A DNA stretch of 64,000 nucleotides from Phyto melanocephala (lineage: Eukaryota > Arthropoda > Insecta > Diptera > Rhinophoridae): contig OW799237.1 of assembly GCA_941918925.1 (NCBI GenBank), positions 6,243,201 to 6,307,200 on the forward strand, in the 5' to 3' direction. The notes under the pieces are model-generated. The model made no database searches, was not told where the DNA came from, and saw nothing but the letters and a program-made list of their open reading frames with translations. Made by a program: the position numbers and the translations under genes. Of this stretch, positions 10,860 through 22,930 are shown piece after piece. Each line of letters begins with the position of its first letter. Position 1 is the stretch's first letter.

Positions 10860-11618
10860 TTTTATACCCTTCACCAGTGGTGCACAAGGGTAAATATAGG
10901 TTTGTCATTCCGTGTAAAATTTCTACAAATTTCATTTTTGACCCCATAAAGTATATTTTTTCTAAAAGCTTATGAATAGGGGAGTCGATTAAGCTCTGTC
11001 AGTCTGTCCGTGTGTCCGTCTGTCCGTGTGTTGGTTGAAATCAACTTTTAGAAGCAACTATATGTTCCTTAGAGCTGTGTATGGTATCAATCTTTTGGAA
11101 ATATCCGGGAATGAATCGCTATTGAAATTCAGCACAATCGCCCTATAACTTTCTGAGATATGAGCAAAAAACCACGACCACCTCGTTTTTTTCACAATTA
11201 CAACAACATCATACATATATACTGGTTAGAGTAAATGTGGCATCGAATCCCAGCTGAGCCAAAAAAATTTTTTTTTAATTTTATATATTATTAATATTAT
11301 TTTTATTTTCTTTTTTTTAATTTTTTTTTAATTTTTTTAAAAAAATTGTTTAAAATTTTTTTTTCAAATATTTTTTTTGTAATTTCTTTTATGTTTTTTG
11401 TTTTGTTTTAAATATATTTTTTTTGTAATTTGTTTCTTTAGAAACATACATACGTAAACTCAATTTATAATTTTGCTATGGGATGTTTTTTATATGTATG
11501 TACGTATTTCGTATGAGATAAATGGTGATACAAACAATTGTTATTGCATGACTATTTACTCGTTGTGAAGGGATTATAAGATTCGGGACGGCCGAATAAA
11601 GCACTGTTGCTTGTTTTT
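10860..11618 (-). repeat. Family A hairpin repeat, full-length standard form
   Basis: Right end TATACCCTTCACCAGTGGTG (10863-10882). Then comes GACCCCATAAAGTATATTTT, four GTCTGTCCGT-type units at 10998-11031, the GAGATATGAGCAAAAAACC module, CCCAGCTGAGCC (11249-11260, plus strand), and the left hairpin ATTCGGGACGGCCGAAT (11581-11597). It has no coding capacity. Confidence 0.8.
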
Positions 11619-12299
11619 ATAATTATAACGACATGATGTAAGAGATGATTTTGTTAACAAAATAATTTTTAGCACATTTTAAGGGAAAACATTTTCATTG
11701 AAAATGATTAGACAGTTGTAGACAAAGTGACGTCTTTTTGGTTGGTTTCTTGGCAACATTTTGTTTATTATGTCTCGTAGTTGTTTTTGAGATTTAATTG
11801 TTTCTCTTTGAATTATATTAATATAAAATTATTATTTTGTATTGTATGTTTAATGATATAATTACATATACATATGCATTTACTTTATTTATTAACTTAA
11901 ATAAATTAACACTTTGATTATTAGTTTTTTTTTTCGTTAATGTTAGACAGATAACGTCTTAATCTAATTTAAAATTTAAGTAAAATTTTAACAGTAGTAT
12001 GTGATAAGGATACATTCAAAAATATACAGTTCAATTAAAAGAAAGTGATAACAAACATATTTAAAAAAAATGTATTGCATAACCAAATATAAAATTCAAT
12101 TCAACTCAAAAGAAAATTTATAGTTGTTCTTAAACAAGGATTAGACTGTAAATTAGACTATATCCTAAACTTTAAATCAGATATTAAATTGAAACTAAGC
12201 CTAAGTTTTTGCTTATATACTAGACATTATACTGGTTATAAGAACTCTTTGGCGATATTGTAGCAACCCTGCATCGTGCAGTAATTACCCAGTTCTAGT
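11619..12299. other. AT-rich intergenic DNA upstream of LETM1
   Basis: No exon could be supported, although the missing first exon of LETM1 may lie here or further left. The sequence is AT-rich with no obvious repeat. Confidence 0.3.
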
Positions 12300-13130
12300 T
12301 TTTGAGATTACATAATTCTCTTTACTAACATAATAGCAAAAGTAATTCAATCTCAGAGCCCTTTTTCGCAAGAACGTCCGCTGATTTGTTCCCAGGAATT
12401 CCACAGTAACTTTCTATACAGCACAGCCTTACGTTGTCTGCTTTTAATCTAAGTGAGCTCCTGCAAGCGTTCACAACTCCTGACTTGACTTCGTTATATT
12501 TTAGAGCTTTCAGAGCAGCTTGACTGTCTACACAATCAGTTATGAGCCCTACCTCAGTCTGATTGATTTTATAAATCAGGTCAGCAGCTTCCTTAATTTT
12601 TAAACATTTCGCTAGGAATACACTACCCAACCGTAAATGTAAAATCGAAGGATGCTGAGAGATTGTCCGATCTTTTGATTGTATCCTTTAGCTATTTTAT
12701 GCGTTCCTTGTAATCAAGTAATTGGAGTGCCCTTAAATGTAAAGCGCGATTGACTCCCAATTTAATTAGTCTTAGAGCACTTCTCTTTAGGTTTGGTTGT
12801 TAGTTTTCTGCCTAGATTGACAGCGTGGCATTTTACCTTTAAACGGAGTTACAGCTCTATTCCATTAATGATCGTATGCCAAAAGTTCCATATCTTGCGC
12901 TGTCGTGTAAACAGGAATAGTTCGATCTACTTAGGATTGACCTCCCTTCCAATAGATTTTGCCTAGAGTGATAATTGTTCCAGCGATCCCTACATCCAAT
13001 TAATGCCCCAATACCGTCAGCATAAGCCACAACCTTGGTCTTAATGAAATAGAAGTTATTGGTACTAATTGAAGTCGAGTACCTGGCCAGGTTACTCCAG
13101 GGAGTTCTTGTCAGAGAGCATTATTTCTAT
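12300..13130 (-). pseudogene. Decayed non-LTR retrotransposon, RT end and RNase H
   Basis: On the minus strand, 12630-12325 encodes a recognisable RNase H domain: ITDCVDSQAALKALKYNEVK, a cysteine-containing helix, then GIPGNKSADVLAKKGSEI, the usual GI.GN..AD.LA..G ending. Further upstream on the same strand (13130-12640), broken frames give VVAYADGIGALIGC (the YADD box with a lost aspartate), then a VNP..IELFLFTR.RKI..F region and a LINE-like connection segment. This order (RT palm end, thumb, RNase H) fits I/Jockey/R1-group LINEs. Stops and frameshifts show it is dead. The exact clade is not determined. Confidence 0.7.
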
Positions 13131-13432
13131 AGTTTTTTCTTCATGGTGAAACCATTGCTTGGGTCTGATTTTTCCACCTTCAAAAGCAATTGTAATTCTT
13201 TTAAAAACTGCATCCATGAAGTTTCCATCTGAATCGAAAATTCGGTTTTTAACTTCTTAGCCTGTCCTGGAGCTGACGCTGTTGATTTCTCAACGGTATT
13301 CATTTTAGACGACTGGTTGTGGGAAAAAGTTGTATCAGTGTTCACGGCAAAGTGAGAAGTTGGTGGGGTTGTGTTCTTCAGAGCTACAGCAAAGCAGTAT
13401 GCTTGTGAAAATTGGCGGCGTGTACTCAGCAA
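13127..13432 (-). pseudogene. Unrecognised open frame beside the LINE remnant
   Basis: A 101-codon open stretch with a polar, lysine/serine-rich sequence (KMNTVEKSTASAPGQAKKLK) lies directly upstream of the decayed LINE on the same strand. It may be part of that element's first open reading frame after an internal deletion, but no domain such as a zinc knuckle is visible. Chance is possible. Confidence 0.25.
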
Positions 13433-13842
13433 ACCTTTCGTGTAAATGGAAAGAGGTTTTGAGTTTTCTGTGTCCGATCCGCATGTTGTCTTTCTCTTCG
13501 TCTTAGGTTTTTTATGAGCTCACATCTATATCTTTCTCGGCATTGGAGAGTGGTTTGGTTTTATCCTTTAGAAGCTATGACCAAATCACTCTGAACACGG
13601 TTGGTTCATTCTACAAATAAATGGGATATGAAAAATTTTTTCGTAAAGTTTCCATGAACTTAAAAGCAAATTGTGTGAAGCACTTAACAACTTTATAAGG
13701 TAGACAGACTATAGGCAAGAGTATATTTAGTTTTTACTTAATTATAATGCAATTTGCGAAGAAATTTTATCGATAACTGAAGCCTTTGTAGATGTAAAAG
13801 TTTGTTATTTTTATCATTTAACCTGTTTTTAAACACTTTCAG

Positions 13843-16811
13843 ATTCCTCAGCATATTATCGGTCGTATTTCGCTTTAAAATATCGCCTAGATCCACATGG
13901 ACCCCAACACTATGTTAATCGACATACACTCTTATCACATTATCAATATCTACCTGCAGTTACCGTGGCTGCACAACATGATTATCACACGCTGCGGCAG
14001 GTACAAGAAGGACAACGCCATGTGTCGTTTATATCACCCAACAGTTACCATGCCAGCCGTTATTTTCGTCTTGGCCAGGGACTCTATGAACAGCCCTCCT
14101 CTAAAGTGGAAGTGACTGTGCAAAATATGAAGAATAAACAGAAAGAGAAAGTAGAAGAAATTATAAAGGAAGCTACAGCTGCAGCGGCGGCGACGAGCGA
14201 AAGTAAATTGGTTGAGGCTACACCAAAACCGGTAGCCATTAAGAAACCCTTAAAAACCCGTATTTGGGAGGAGATTGTGCATTATTATCATGGCTTTCGG
14301 CTGCTGTTTATCGACATTAATATTTGTCGCAAGCTTTTGTGGCGTGTGCTAAATGGCAAGACCTTGACTAGGCGTGAAAATAAACTGTTGGTGCGCACCA
14401 CTTCGGATTTGTTCCGTTTGATACCGTTTTCGGTGTTTATAATAGTTCCTTTTATGGAATTGGCACTGCCTTTGTTTATAAAATTTTTCCCTGGCATGTT
14501 GCCATCCACATTCCAAACCAGCAAGGAAAGGGAGGATAAACTGAAACAGGCTTTACAAGTGCGCCTAGAAATGGCCAAGTTCTTGCAAAAGACCTTAGAT
14601 GAAATGACTGTACAGCATAAGGAACACAAGAGTGAGGAAGCCAAACAATTTGAGATGTTTTTCCAAAAGATCAAGGATCCTAATGAACAGGTATCGAATG
14701 AAGATATTATAAAGTTTGCAAAGCGTTTCGAAGATGAGATCACTTTGGATTCTTTGAGTGGTGAACAATTATCGGCCTTGTGTAGGGTGCTGGAGTTAAA
14801 TACAGTGGGCACTTCGAATTTACTAAGATTCCAACTGCGTTTGAAATTGCGATCATTAGCCGCCGATGATCGCGTCATAGCTCGTGAGGGTGTAAACTCA
14901 CTGGATTTGTGGGAATTGCAACAGGCTTGCAAGGCACGTGGCATGCGTGCGTATGGTTTAACTAAGGAACGTATGCGAACTCAGCTGCAAGAATGGATCG
15001 ATTTGTCACTTAACGAGAAAGTACCTCCCACCCTTCTTTTGCTATCCCGCGCCGTATCGATTTCAGATGATTCCATCACCACCGATAAGCTCAAGGAGAC
15101 CCTCAGAGTATTACCCGATTCGTTGGCCAATCAAACCAAGGCCGCCATTGGAGAACGTGAAGGCAAAATCGATAACAAAGTCAAATTCGAAATCATTAAA
15201 GAGGAAGTGCGCAAGATCCAAGAGGAACGCGAAGAGGAGAGACAAGAAGCCAAGGCTAAGGCTCAAAAAGAAGACCTACTGGACAGAGCTAAACTCATTG
15301 AAGATGTCAGCGCTGAGCTAATAGATCGTGCCAAGGATGTCACTGATCAAGTTCCTTCCTTGGAAAGTGTTAAACCTATAGTCTCTACTGTACTTAACGA
15401 AGCCGAAACTGCCAAGGTGGCTGAAACAGCCAAGGCCAAGGATGAAGAAGAGAAATCTATCTCCTCTAAGGATGTGGAACTACTATCGGAAGCCTTGAAA
15501 ACTCTATCTTCCGATAAGAAGATGGTTGTTGAGAAGGAAACCATTAAAGATCTCAAAACCGAATTGGAAGAATACAAGGAAGATGTGGAGGAATTGCGTG
15601 AAGTACGACAAGTCGTACAAGAGCCCGTCCATGAAAGTCGTGCTGCCAAAATGCTATTCAAGAAAGTTAATACCATGATTGGTCAATTGGACAAGGTTTT
15701 AACAGATTTGGAGCAGAAACAAAGTGAAGTCAAAGCTCAAGATTTAGCTGGCCAGGTTATGACCAAGGAGCAAGAGGAAGCAAAACGTCGCCAAGAGGAT
15801 ATTGTGCAAATTGATGAATTAGTGCAAACTATAAAGAAGGTAACTGATTGCTGTTGTTAAAATTGGTAGGGTGAATACAATTTTACACGTTGTTTTTTTT
15901 TTATTTGCAGTTGAAACAAACCTCAGACGAGTCTAGACTTAAACAAATAGAAAATGTTTTAAGCAAATTGGATGCTGATAAAGATGGTGCCATATCAGTT
16001 GATGAAGTGCTTAAGGTAAGATTTTTTAACATAAGTTTAACAATAATGAACTATAGACTAGACTATAGATTAGGTTTAAGTCCATAGTACAGGTTGCATA
16101 TAATTTTAACAATAATTTAGAATTGGTTTAAATTAAAGACAAGATACTAGTTTTTAATTATGACTAAGCGATATTAAAAACAGATTTTTGATTGACTAGC
16201 CTATAGTTTTAATTGTGACCTGCACTAGCGACTAAACACTTGTATAAAAACTTCATATTGTTTTTTTTTCTAAAGGTTGTCGAAGCTATTGGCCGTGAAA
16301 ATGTGAAATTGAATGAAAAACAATTGGAAGAATTGATTGCTCTACTGGATAAAGAACAAATCATTGAAGCAGAGGAGAAAATTGAAAAAGCCATAGCTAA
16401 AAGTATAAAAGTAGCTGAAGAAGCCAAAAAAGTAAGCGATAAGTTACAAACAGATGAAAACAGCCGTAGTAGCAGTAGTAAACAAGCAGCAGCAGGTATC
16501 TATACAGATAATCTTAAAGATTGTGCTAAAGTAATTAAGGATAATGCCTTAAATCTGGATGAAATCGATAAGAAAAATGTGTTTAAAACAGAGGTAATTA
16601 TCATATAATTATTGATATTTGTGTTTTAATAAAGATGAGCACATTTTTTCCTCTGTAGACTTCTGCCAGCCATAAACAGGAAAGTGTGCTTTTAGAGGCT
16701 GCTGAAAAGCAAAAAGATAAAATTTTACCTAAATCTGAAATTATGCCACCAACTACATTACCACCTACGCCTAAAGCAAACCAAGTGAACACTAAAGATA
16801 AAATGATATGA
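13843..16811 (+). CDS. Letm1: LETM1, mitochondrial inner-membrane exchanger (5' exon missing)
   Basis: Four exons: 13843-15839, 15911-16015, 16276-16593 and 16659-16811 (TGA at 16809-16811), with introns of 71, 260 and 65 bp, all GT-AG and frame-consistent. They give about 856 residues. The frame is open back to an acceptor at 13842 (TTTCAG), so an upstream exon must supply the start codon and transit peptide. Seen: a helix-rich N-part, one hydrophobic membrane segment (FRLIPFSVFIIVPFMELALP, about 14406-14470), the LETM1 ribosome-binding-like domain to about 15040, long charged coiled coils, and an EF-hand (DADKDGAISVDE, 15971-16006). A Ser-rich stretch and Pro-rich tail follow. LETM1 supports mitochondrial K+/H+ (and reported Ca2+/H+) exchange, organelle volume and translation. 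Animal LETM1 proteins are about 740-1010 residues, so only the N-terminus is absent. AATAAA at 16864-16869 is a likely poly(A) signal. Confidence 0.93.
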
Positions 16812-18080
16812 TTTGATAAGAATAATTCATCGAGTTCTTCTATTATTAAGAATAAGCAAAAGGAATAAACTTTCTGATACGCTATAACGACAATATTTCA
16901 GAATTTGGGGTTTTTTGAAAAGCATTGCACTTAACATCAACAAACCTAATTAACTGTGTTTTCTTTAGTTTGTCGTTCTTCTAGATAGTGTACTTTTTTT
17001 CTATTAAAGCTCATTGAATGTGTTACAAAAGAAAATTGCCCAATTAGATTTTTTTTATAAATCCGATTTTAAATTTAAACAATTTCTGTTTAAAATGTTT
17101 TGTTATCAATTAAAATTCTTGATATTGTCGATAAAGGTTATATATTTATATTTTTTAAACTATTTCCTGTTTATTTTTTTTTATATTGTAATAAAAAAAC
17201 TACTTAATTGTACCTTTAGATATTAATTTAATTAAATAAATAAACGTTAAATAATAACTATTTTTTAATAAAACGTTATCGTATAAACACATTTAAATGT
17301 GGTATTCATGATTTTGTTTTTTAACCATTTGATCTTCCTTTTGCTTAGCTCCCAATAATTTATAATTTATGGCCGAAAGTCTTGGAAAAACTTTTATGTA
17401 TTTAAAAGAAGAGAATTCTTAAGGAAAAGTAACATTTTGAAAAATAATACTCATACCAACTGTAGTCCTTATTTATAGAATCACTTGTTGTATGAGTAAT
17501 ATTTTTTAAAATTCTCTTGTTTACAAGAATACGTTTTTGTAAAGTAAAAAATTAACTCTATTATATACAAATTTTTTCTAAAATTTCCCTATATAACAAA
17601 AACTTTAGTTATTAAAACTGAGGCTGTTTAATAAAATATTTACACTGTGTTAATTTGTAAAAAAAAATATAAAATAAAAATTCAATAATTTATAAAAAAA
17701 ACGGTGTATATTGTACTTTTGAAAAATATTTGTTCAACTTCATCAATTTCAAATATTATTTTAAAAACTAACGAGTTTTCACAAAATCTTACGTTGACAA
17801 TTTTGCACAAATGTTTGTATAAATGATAAAAATGTAAAGTAACTAGAAAATAAAAATATTTTTATATAAAAAAACATAAGTTAATAAATATTAATTAAAT
17901 CATGTGTGTTAATTTGAACAACTATTTAAACAAAAAATCCTTAAAAATAGCATTGTTTAGTAATTAACAAATTTAAATAAAATATACGAGTATTTGGCAA
18001 ACATATTAAAAGGATTTCTTTATTTTTTATTTAGAACATTATTTTTTAAATTTTTAACATTTTTCATGGTTAAAAATTAA
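16812..18080. other. LETM1 3' flank, AT-rich
   Basis: AATAAA occurs at 16864 and again in 17237-17272. After that there is no gene, only AT-rich sequence with no recognised family. Confidence 0.4.
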
Positions 18081-18089
18081 AAAATTTAT

Positions 18090-18640
18090 TTGTGGTAAAA
18101 ATTTCCCTTCAAAGGAAATTTATTTCTTCCCTTATATATAAAATAATTGTACGGTTTTAAAACCAAAATTATGTGCTTAGCATATTTTTGACAACTTTTT
18201 CTGCTTAATTCAAAGTTGGAAAATATTTTAAAATTTCCCTTTTGGAAGAAAATTTTTTTCTAGACAAAATTTTAAATATTACACTTGTAAGTGAAGCTGA
18301 TAACATGTACAAAAATGCTTGATACACATTTTTTTGATCAAATATCCCTTAGGACGAAAAAATTACTTTTAAGGGAAATTTTGTTTAGCGGTAGTAGTTT
18401 AGGTATTTTTTTTCTTATTATAATAAATATTATGTGCTTGACCCAATTTTGGTAATATAATCGAAACTTCCCCTACTACAAGAATTTCCCTTGAAGGGAA
18501 ATTTTTTATAATAAAAAAAATGTTGAAAATTTTCCCAAATTAAGTTACTTTTTTAGAAAAATTTCTTGGATAAAAAATATTTCAGAGCTTAATACAAATT
18601 TTCAAAATTTTACTTTAAATTTCCCTTTGCCATAAAAAAT
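18090..18640. repeat. Degenerate palindromic AATTTCCCTT / AAGGGAAATT repeats
   Basis: Short motifs AATTTCCCTT and AAGGGAAATT recur about ten times in about 550 bp. One occurrence at 18485-18506 is an almost perfect palindrome (ATTTCCCTTGAAGGGAAAT). Spacing is irregular, so this is not a clean tandem array. Confidence 0.5.
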
Positions 18641-18791
18641 TTCTTTATAGAAAAATCTCTTCTAATATTATTTTATATTAACTTGAAGTTTAGTCTTAAA
18701 AAATAAACGAGCACATATTTATTAATATCTTTTAATTAAAAAAAAAAATTAATGTCTAATTTTGTTTTTGGTTTTGAATATTTTCCAAACT

Positions 18792-19568
18792 CTAATTTTG
18801 TTGCTGCAGCCAACCGATACGCCAAGATGTAGCTTCTGGATAATTGTATTTTTCCACAGGTGAATGTTCATACCTATGCATTAAATATTCTTTTCGTTGA
18901 CCATTGTTAAGCAACTGACGTTCGGTTTCCGGAGCTGGTTTCATGGGGCGGCGAAATCGACCAGCAAATTTCAACTCCTCGCGTGAGAGATCATAGGCAA
19001 ACTCTGATGATTGTCGCTGAGAATTAGTAGAACGAGGTTGTATTCCTGTTGTTATGAATGATTTAAATGGTGATTTCCAGTAAGAAGAAACAAACGACCT
19101 AGCTCTTAAAGTTCTTGAGCCTTCATTATTAGAGACGCGGCTTACACTTTGGGTAAAAACCGATTTGGGACGTTGTTTCGTTTGAGTAGTTGCCAAACTT
19201 GACACACATTTCTTGAGCTCCATAACTTCCGAAGAGGATTGTATTTTAGGCAATTTTTTAGCTATTTTATTTTCAAGAGCAGTTATTGTTAAATCTATTT
19301 CTTTTGTATTGGATGTTATTTGAGAATCTTCAGTTGTTGTTGGTGTGCCTGACTCTAAGTTACCTGGTTGTTGTGGCAATTTTTCATTGTTTAATTCTTG
19401 TAACTCCTTTGAGTGGTGTTCAGTCTTGACTACCGGCTTTTTTATCGTGATATTAAAACATTTCTGTAGAATTTTCTCATTTCTTTCCCTTAAATACTTT
19501 TGTAGTTTGGTATCCTTCGTGGAATTGGAACTTATTGGCAATTTCGAATAATTAAATTTGGTAAACAT
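18792..19568 (-). CDS. Unrecognised 258-residue basic protein, single exon
   Basis: This is an uninterrupted frame with a good start context (CGCCATGTTTACC, minus strand) and normal coding composition in AT-rich surroundings. A poly(A)-type signal lies at 18714-18719 (TTTATT on plus), about 75 bp after the stop. The protein is hydrophilic. A Lys/Glu-rich N-terminal part (KLQKYLRERNEKILQKCF) is followed by a Ser/Thr-rich middle. A more structured C-terminus contains FAGRFRRPMKPAPETERQLL, then HRYEHSPVEKYNYPEATSWR and IGW. The Y-P-x-x-T-S-W-x-x-G-W ending recalls small axonemal or ciliary microtubule-inner proteins, but this is only a resemblance. There is no signal peptide or membrane segment. 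I treat it as a real gene of unknown function. Confidence 0.7.
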   Translation of the reverse strand: MFTKFNYSKLPISSNSTKDTKLQKYLRERNEKILQKCFNITIKKPVVKTEHHSKELQELNNEKLPQQPGNLESGTPTTTEDSQITSNTKEIDLTITALENKIAKKLPKIQSSSEVMELKKCVSSLATTQTKQRPKSVFTQSVSRVSNNEGSRTLRARSFVSSYWKSPFKSFITTGIQPRSTNSQRQSSEFAYDLSREELKFAGRFRRPMKPAPETERQLLNNGQRKEYLMHRYEHSPVEKYNYPEATSWRIGWLQQQN

Positions 19569-20781
19569 GGCGAAAAAATAAAAAATAATAAAAATTAGTA
19601 AAGTTTTTGTAGAGAATTTAAAAAAAAATTGATTAGAACGTAAAACAATAAAAATTTATAAAAAAATTTTTTTTTATTGTTATCAAACTGTTTTACATCA
19701 TACCAATCGGATATACATAAGTAGCCTAAAATAAGTTGAATTTTTTCTTTATAAAGTTGCCCATTTTGAGGACAACTTTTTTTTTATTTTTTTTATAGAA
19801 AAACTGTCCATAAAATTGTTTCAATTTAAACTTTGTTCGAAATGTAAACAATTTTTTAAATAAATATCGACCACAATGTAAGATTTTTTTGAGAAAAATT
19901 TAGACCAAAAAGCAAGCAATTTTTTAATAGCAAGTATTGACCACAATGTTATAAAAAAATTCCCACATTGTGTGCTATATGCCACATATATGTAATTATT
20001 TGTATATACTTATGATGTGACTTTTTCGTAGAATGTTTTAGACAAATCAGTCACTATAAAATAATTGCTATTTTTGAACATGGTTGTGATACTAAATTGT
20101 AGTCTTAACAATTACTCTGAAAGTCGATTTTTAGTTGGCTGAGATGATTGTGAGTGGATTGAATTAATATGAATTCTTGCTCACTTGAACATTGTCAATC
20201 TCTGTAGTGTGATTCACTAATACTATGTTTACACGGACTGCAAAATTCTAGGTTCGCTCTCTCATTCAAGGTTTGCGCTCAAATCGTGCTTCAACCAACA
20301 TGATTCGCCATACAAAATTTTGAAAGCGAACCTCCTTGCTTTATTTTGATTCATGCTGCGAACCGCGATTAACTTGCTATCATATTAAATTCTGGCAACA
20401 AATTATCGCTAGTTTATCTGAAATAGTTGTAAAAAAAAGTGAAAACAAAGAAAAAAATTATTGTGAGTAAATATATATGTACATCTATACAACATTTTTA
20501 TCGGATATATGGAGATCTTTAAATTTGTTCCGAGCATTTGTCTTAGTCGAAACTGAAGAAACTCGTGCTAATGAAGCTCGTCTTTAAAAAACAAACGCTG
20601 ACCAGAAAAAAATGCGACTTTTGGGATGTTAAAACGAGATAAATTGGCATCGATGTTCAGTAACATATTTTAACAACAGTTGTTACTGTTATCTAATCCT
20701 ACATTGCTACAAGCAAGTAATTACTTGCGAGTAGTGTATACGTATTACTAATGAAAATCAGAAATGAAAAAAAAAAAAAAA
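19569..20781. other. Intergenic, promoter side of the 18.8-19.6 kb gene
   Basis: No gene recognised. At 19780-19980 the degenerate phrases ATTGACCACAATGT and GAAAAATTTAGACC recur (see the similar motifs near 33.9, 37.95, 39.78 and 42.4 kb). A GC-richer patch at 20225-20360 begins ACTATGTTTACACGGACTGC, like a transposon end, but no matching second end was found. Confidence 0.3.
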
Positions 20782-20917
20782 AACAAGTAAGAGTGCTATA
20801 TTGGGCCGTGTCGAATCTTATATACACTTCACAACGTGTAGTCATACAATAACAATTCATCTCATATAAAATACGTACATACAAAAAATTTAAAAAAAAA
20901 TATGAAAAACAAATAAT
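20782..20917 (+). repeat. Family A left-end fragment
   Basis: AACAAGTAAGAGTGCTATAT is followed by a mutated hairpin (TTGGGCCGTGTCGAA), TATACACTTCACAACGTGT and the ATTCATCTCATATAAAATAC region. It then breaks off in an A-rich stretch directly before a family B left end. Confidence 0.7.
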
Positions 20918-22927
20918 AACAAGTAAGAGCACTATATTCGGCTGTGCCGAATCTTTTATACCCACCACCAATTTTGTGTACATTTAAAGAACAATATTTA
21001 TTATTTTGTTAATCGCTATGTAATAATCTCTTTATAATAAAATATGTATCACTTTCTTTGTAGAGGGTGGTTAAATTTTAAGGGCCCATGTTGAAGGTGA
21101 ACTACACCTAGTCTTTAAATTTGTTTTCTGCATTTCACTTGACATTTCTCAATCTCAAACTTATTCAATTTGATCCGTGGAAAGAGCAACGCTTTAAAGT
21201 TATTCAGGTTTTTTTATAAAAATGGGCGTTCAAGTCAAAATGCATTTTGTGCATAATTCTTTTGATTCAAATTCGTCCACATTCGGGAAAATTGTAAAAA
21301 ATATTTAAATTTCTGCAAAACAGGTCTGTATAAAATGTTAGAAAATCTGTGAATGCCTTCTTAGTTCGCTGAATGGGCACCATTGCTGTTTTTTGCGATA
21401 GTGTGGCAAAAGAGCAGTCAACCTCGCCTCATCATCATGCCTAACAATTGAGCATCAACATTGTCATTGAAAATTTGGACTATCAGATAGAGGAGTGGCG
21501 CCAAGGATGGGGGGGGGGGGGGGTCATTTGGCAGATATTTTGTTAAATACGTAATTGAACCATACAAATATTATCATTATAAAAAGAAATAATAATAATT
21601 TCCTAAATAATTTGCATGAATTTTACATGAATTTAAGATAAACCGTTATATGGGAAATAGGCGTTAAAGTGGGCGTGTGACTTAAACTTTTTGGTACAAC
21701 AATAACATTGATTAGAAGGATATACGTAGCAAATTTTATCATCACACCTCTAATTTTGGCGGTTTTATGAGCTTTAAATTTCATTAACGGTAGATAACGT
21801 GAAAAGTGGGCGTTATAGTAGGCGTGTTTATGTGCTTTTAAATTTCATTAACGTTAGATAACGTGAAAAGTGGGCGTTATAGTAGGCGTGTCAAAGTTAT
21901 TTTTGCGAATGAGTACAAATTAGATGTTTCATATAGCCCTTTATTATTCCAAAATCTTTATTAATAGAGAAATTATATGAATTTTAGGTAAAACGTTATA
22001 TGGGAGGTGGGCATAAAAGCGGGCGTGGCACCTTAATTTTCTGGCACAGTAATGACATTGCCTAGGAGGATATACGTGGCATCATCATACCTCTCATTTT
22101 GGCGGTTTTATGAGCTTTTAAATTTCATTAACGGTAGATAACGTGAAAAGTGGGCGTTATAGTAGGCGTGTCAAAGTTATTTTTGCGAATGAGTTCAACT
22201 TAGGTGTTTCAATATAGCCCTTTATTATTCCAAAATCTTTATTAATAGATAAATTATATGAATTTTATATAAAACGTTATATGGGAGGTGGGCGTACAAG
22301 TGGGCGTGGCACCTTGATTTTCCGTTACAAAAAAGTGTCTCACAAAAAAGCAAAGTGTGCAAAATTTCAGAGTCGTACATCCAAGTTTGTTGCTTTTATG
22401 ACGTTTTTGTTTTTAAATATACCGAAAATACACTGTGCGGTATAAATTTTCGTACATTTTGATCGATAACTCCTTTCCTAATGCATAGATTTAGATAATT
22501 TTCGGGGAAAAATATTGTTTTTACTGAGAAAATATATATTCGAAGTTTCATGAGTCTACGTTAATGCGTTTGGACACAATTCCATTTTATTCGATGTTCG
22601 AAGGACACGGTTTTTTCGACCTACTCTTGCTTTTCGAGCTATAACTCTCTTCCTAATATTCCGATTTAGCCCATTTTCAATACCAAACAAACCTTGTCTA
22701 TAAGAAAGATTCTGGCAAAATTTGAGCCCCATAGCTTTTTCGGTGCGACCTCTATCGTGCTTTCAACAGACGGACAGACGGACGGACATAGCTAGATCGT
22801 CATCAAATCAAACCCTGATTCAGAATATATATACTTTATGGGGTCTAAAATGGATATTTCGATGTGTTACAAACGGAATGACAAAATGAATATACCCCCA
22901 CCATTTTTTTGGTGGCGGGTATAAAAA
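20918..22927 (+). repeat. Family B hairpin repeat, copy 1
   Basis: The left hairpin is ATTCGGCTGTGCCGAAT (20936-20952), followed by TATACCCACCACCA. The right-end hairpin is TATACCCCCACCA...TGGTGGCGGGTATA (22891-22923). Inside are diverged internal repeats containing AAAAGTGGGCGTTATAGTAG, a GACGGACAGACGGACGG run (22769-22786) and ATATATACTTTATGGGGTC (22827-22845). It has no open frame of note. The last bases abut the satellite array. Confidence 0.85.
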
Positions 22928-22930
22928 TTG

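Noticed and set aside
13965..13967. GTG at the start of the long LETM1 frame as an initiation codon
   Set aside because: The frame continues open upstream to a splice acceptor and encodes plausible protein (SSAYYRSYFALKYRLDPHGP), so this is internal to an exon.
20225..20360. Possible MITE starting ACTATGTTTACACGGACTGC
   Set aside because: No inverted partner end could be found within 600 bp and no target duplication is visible.
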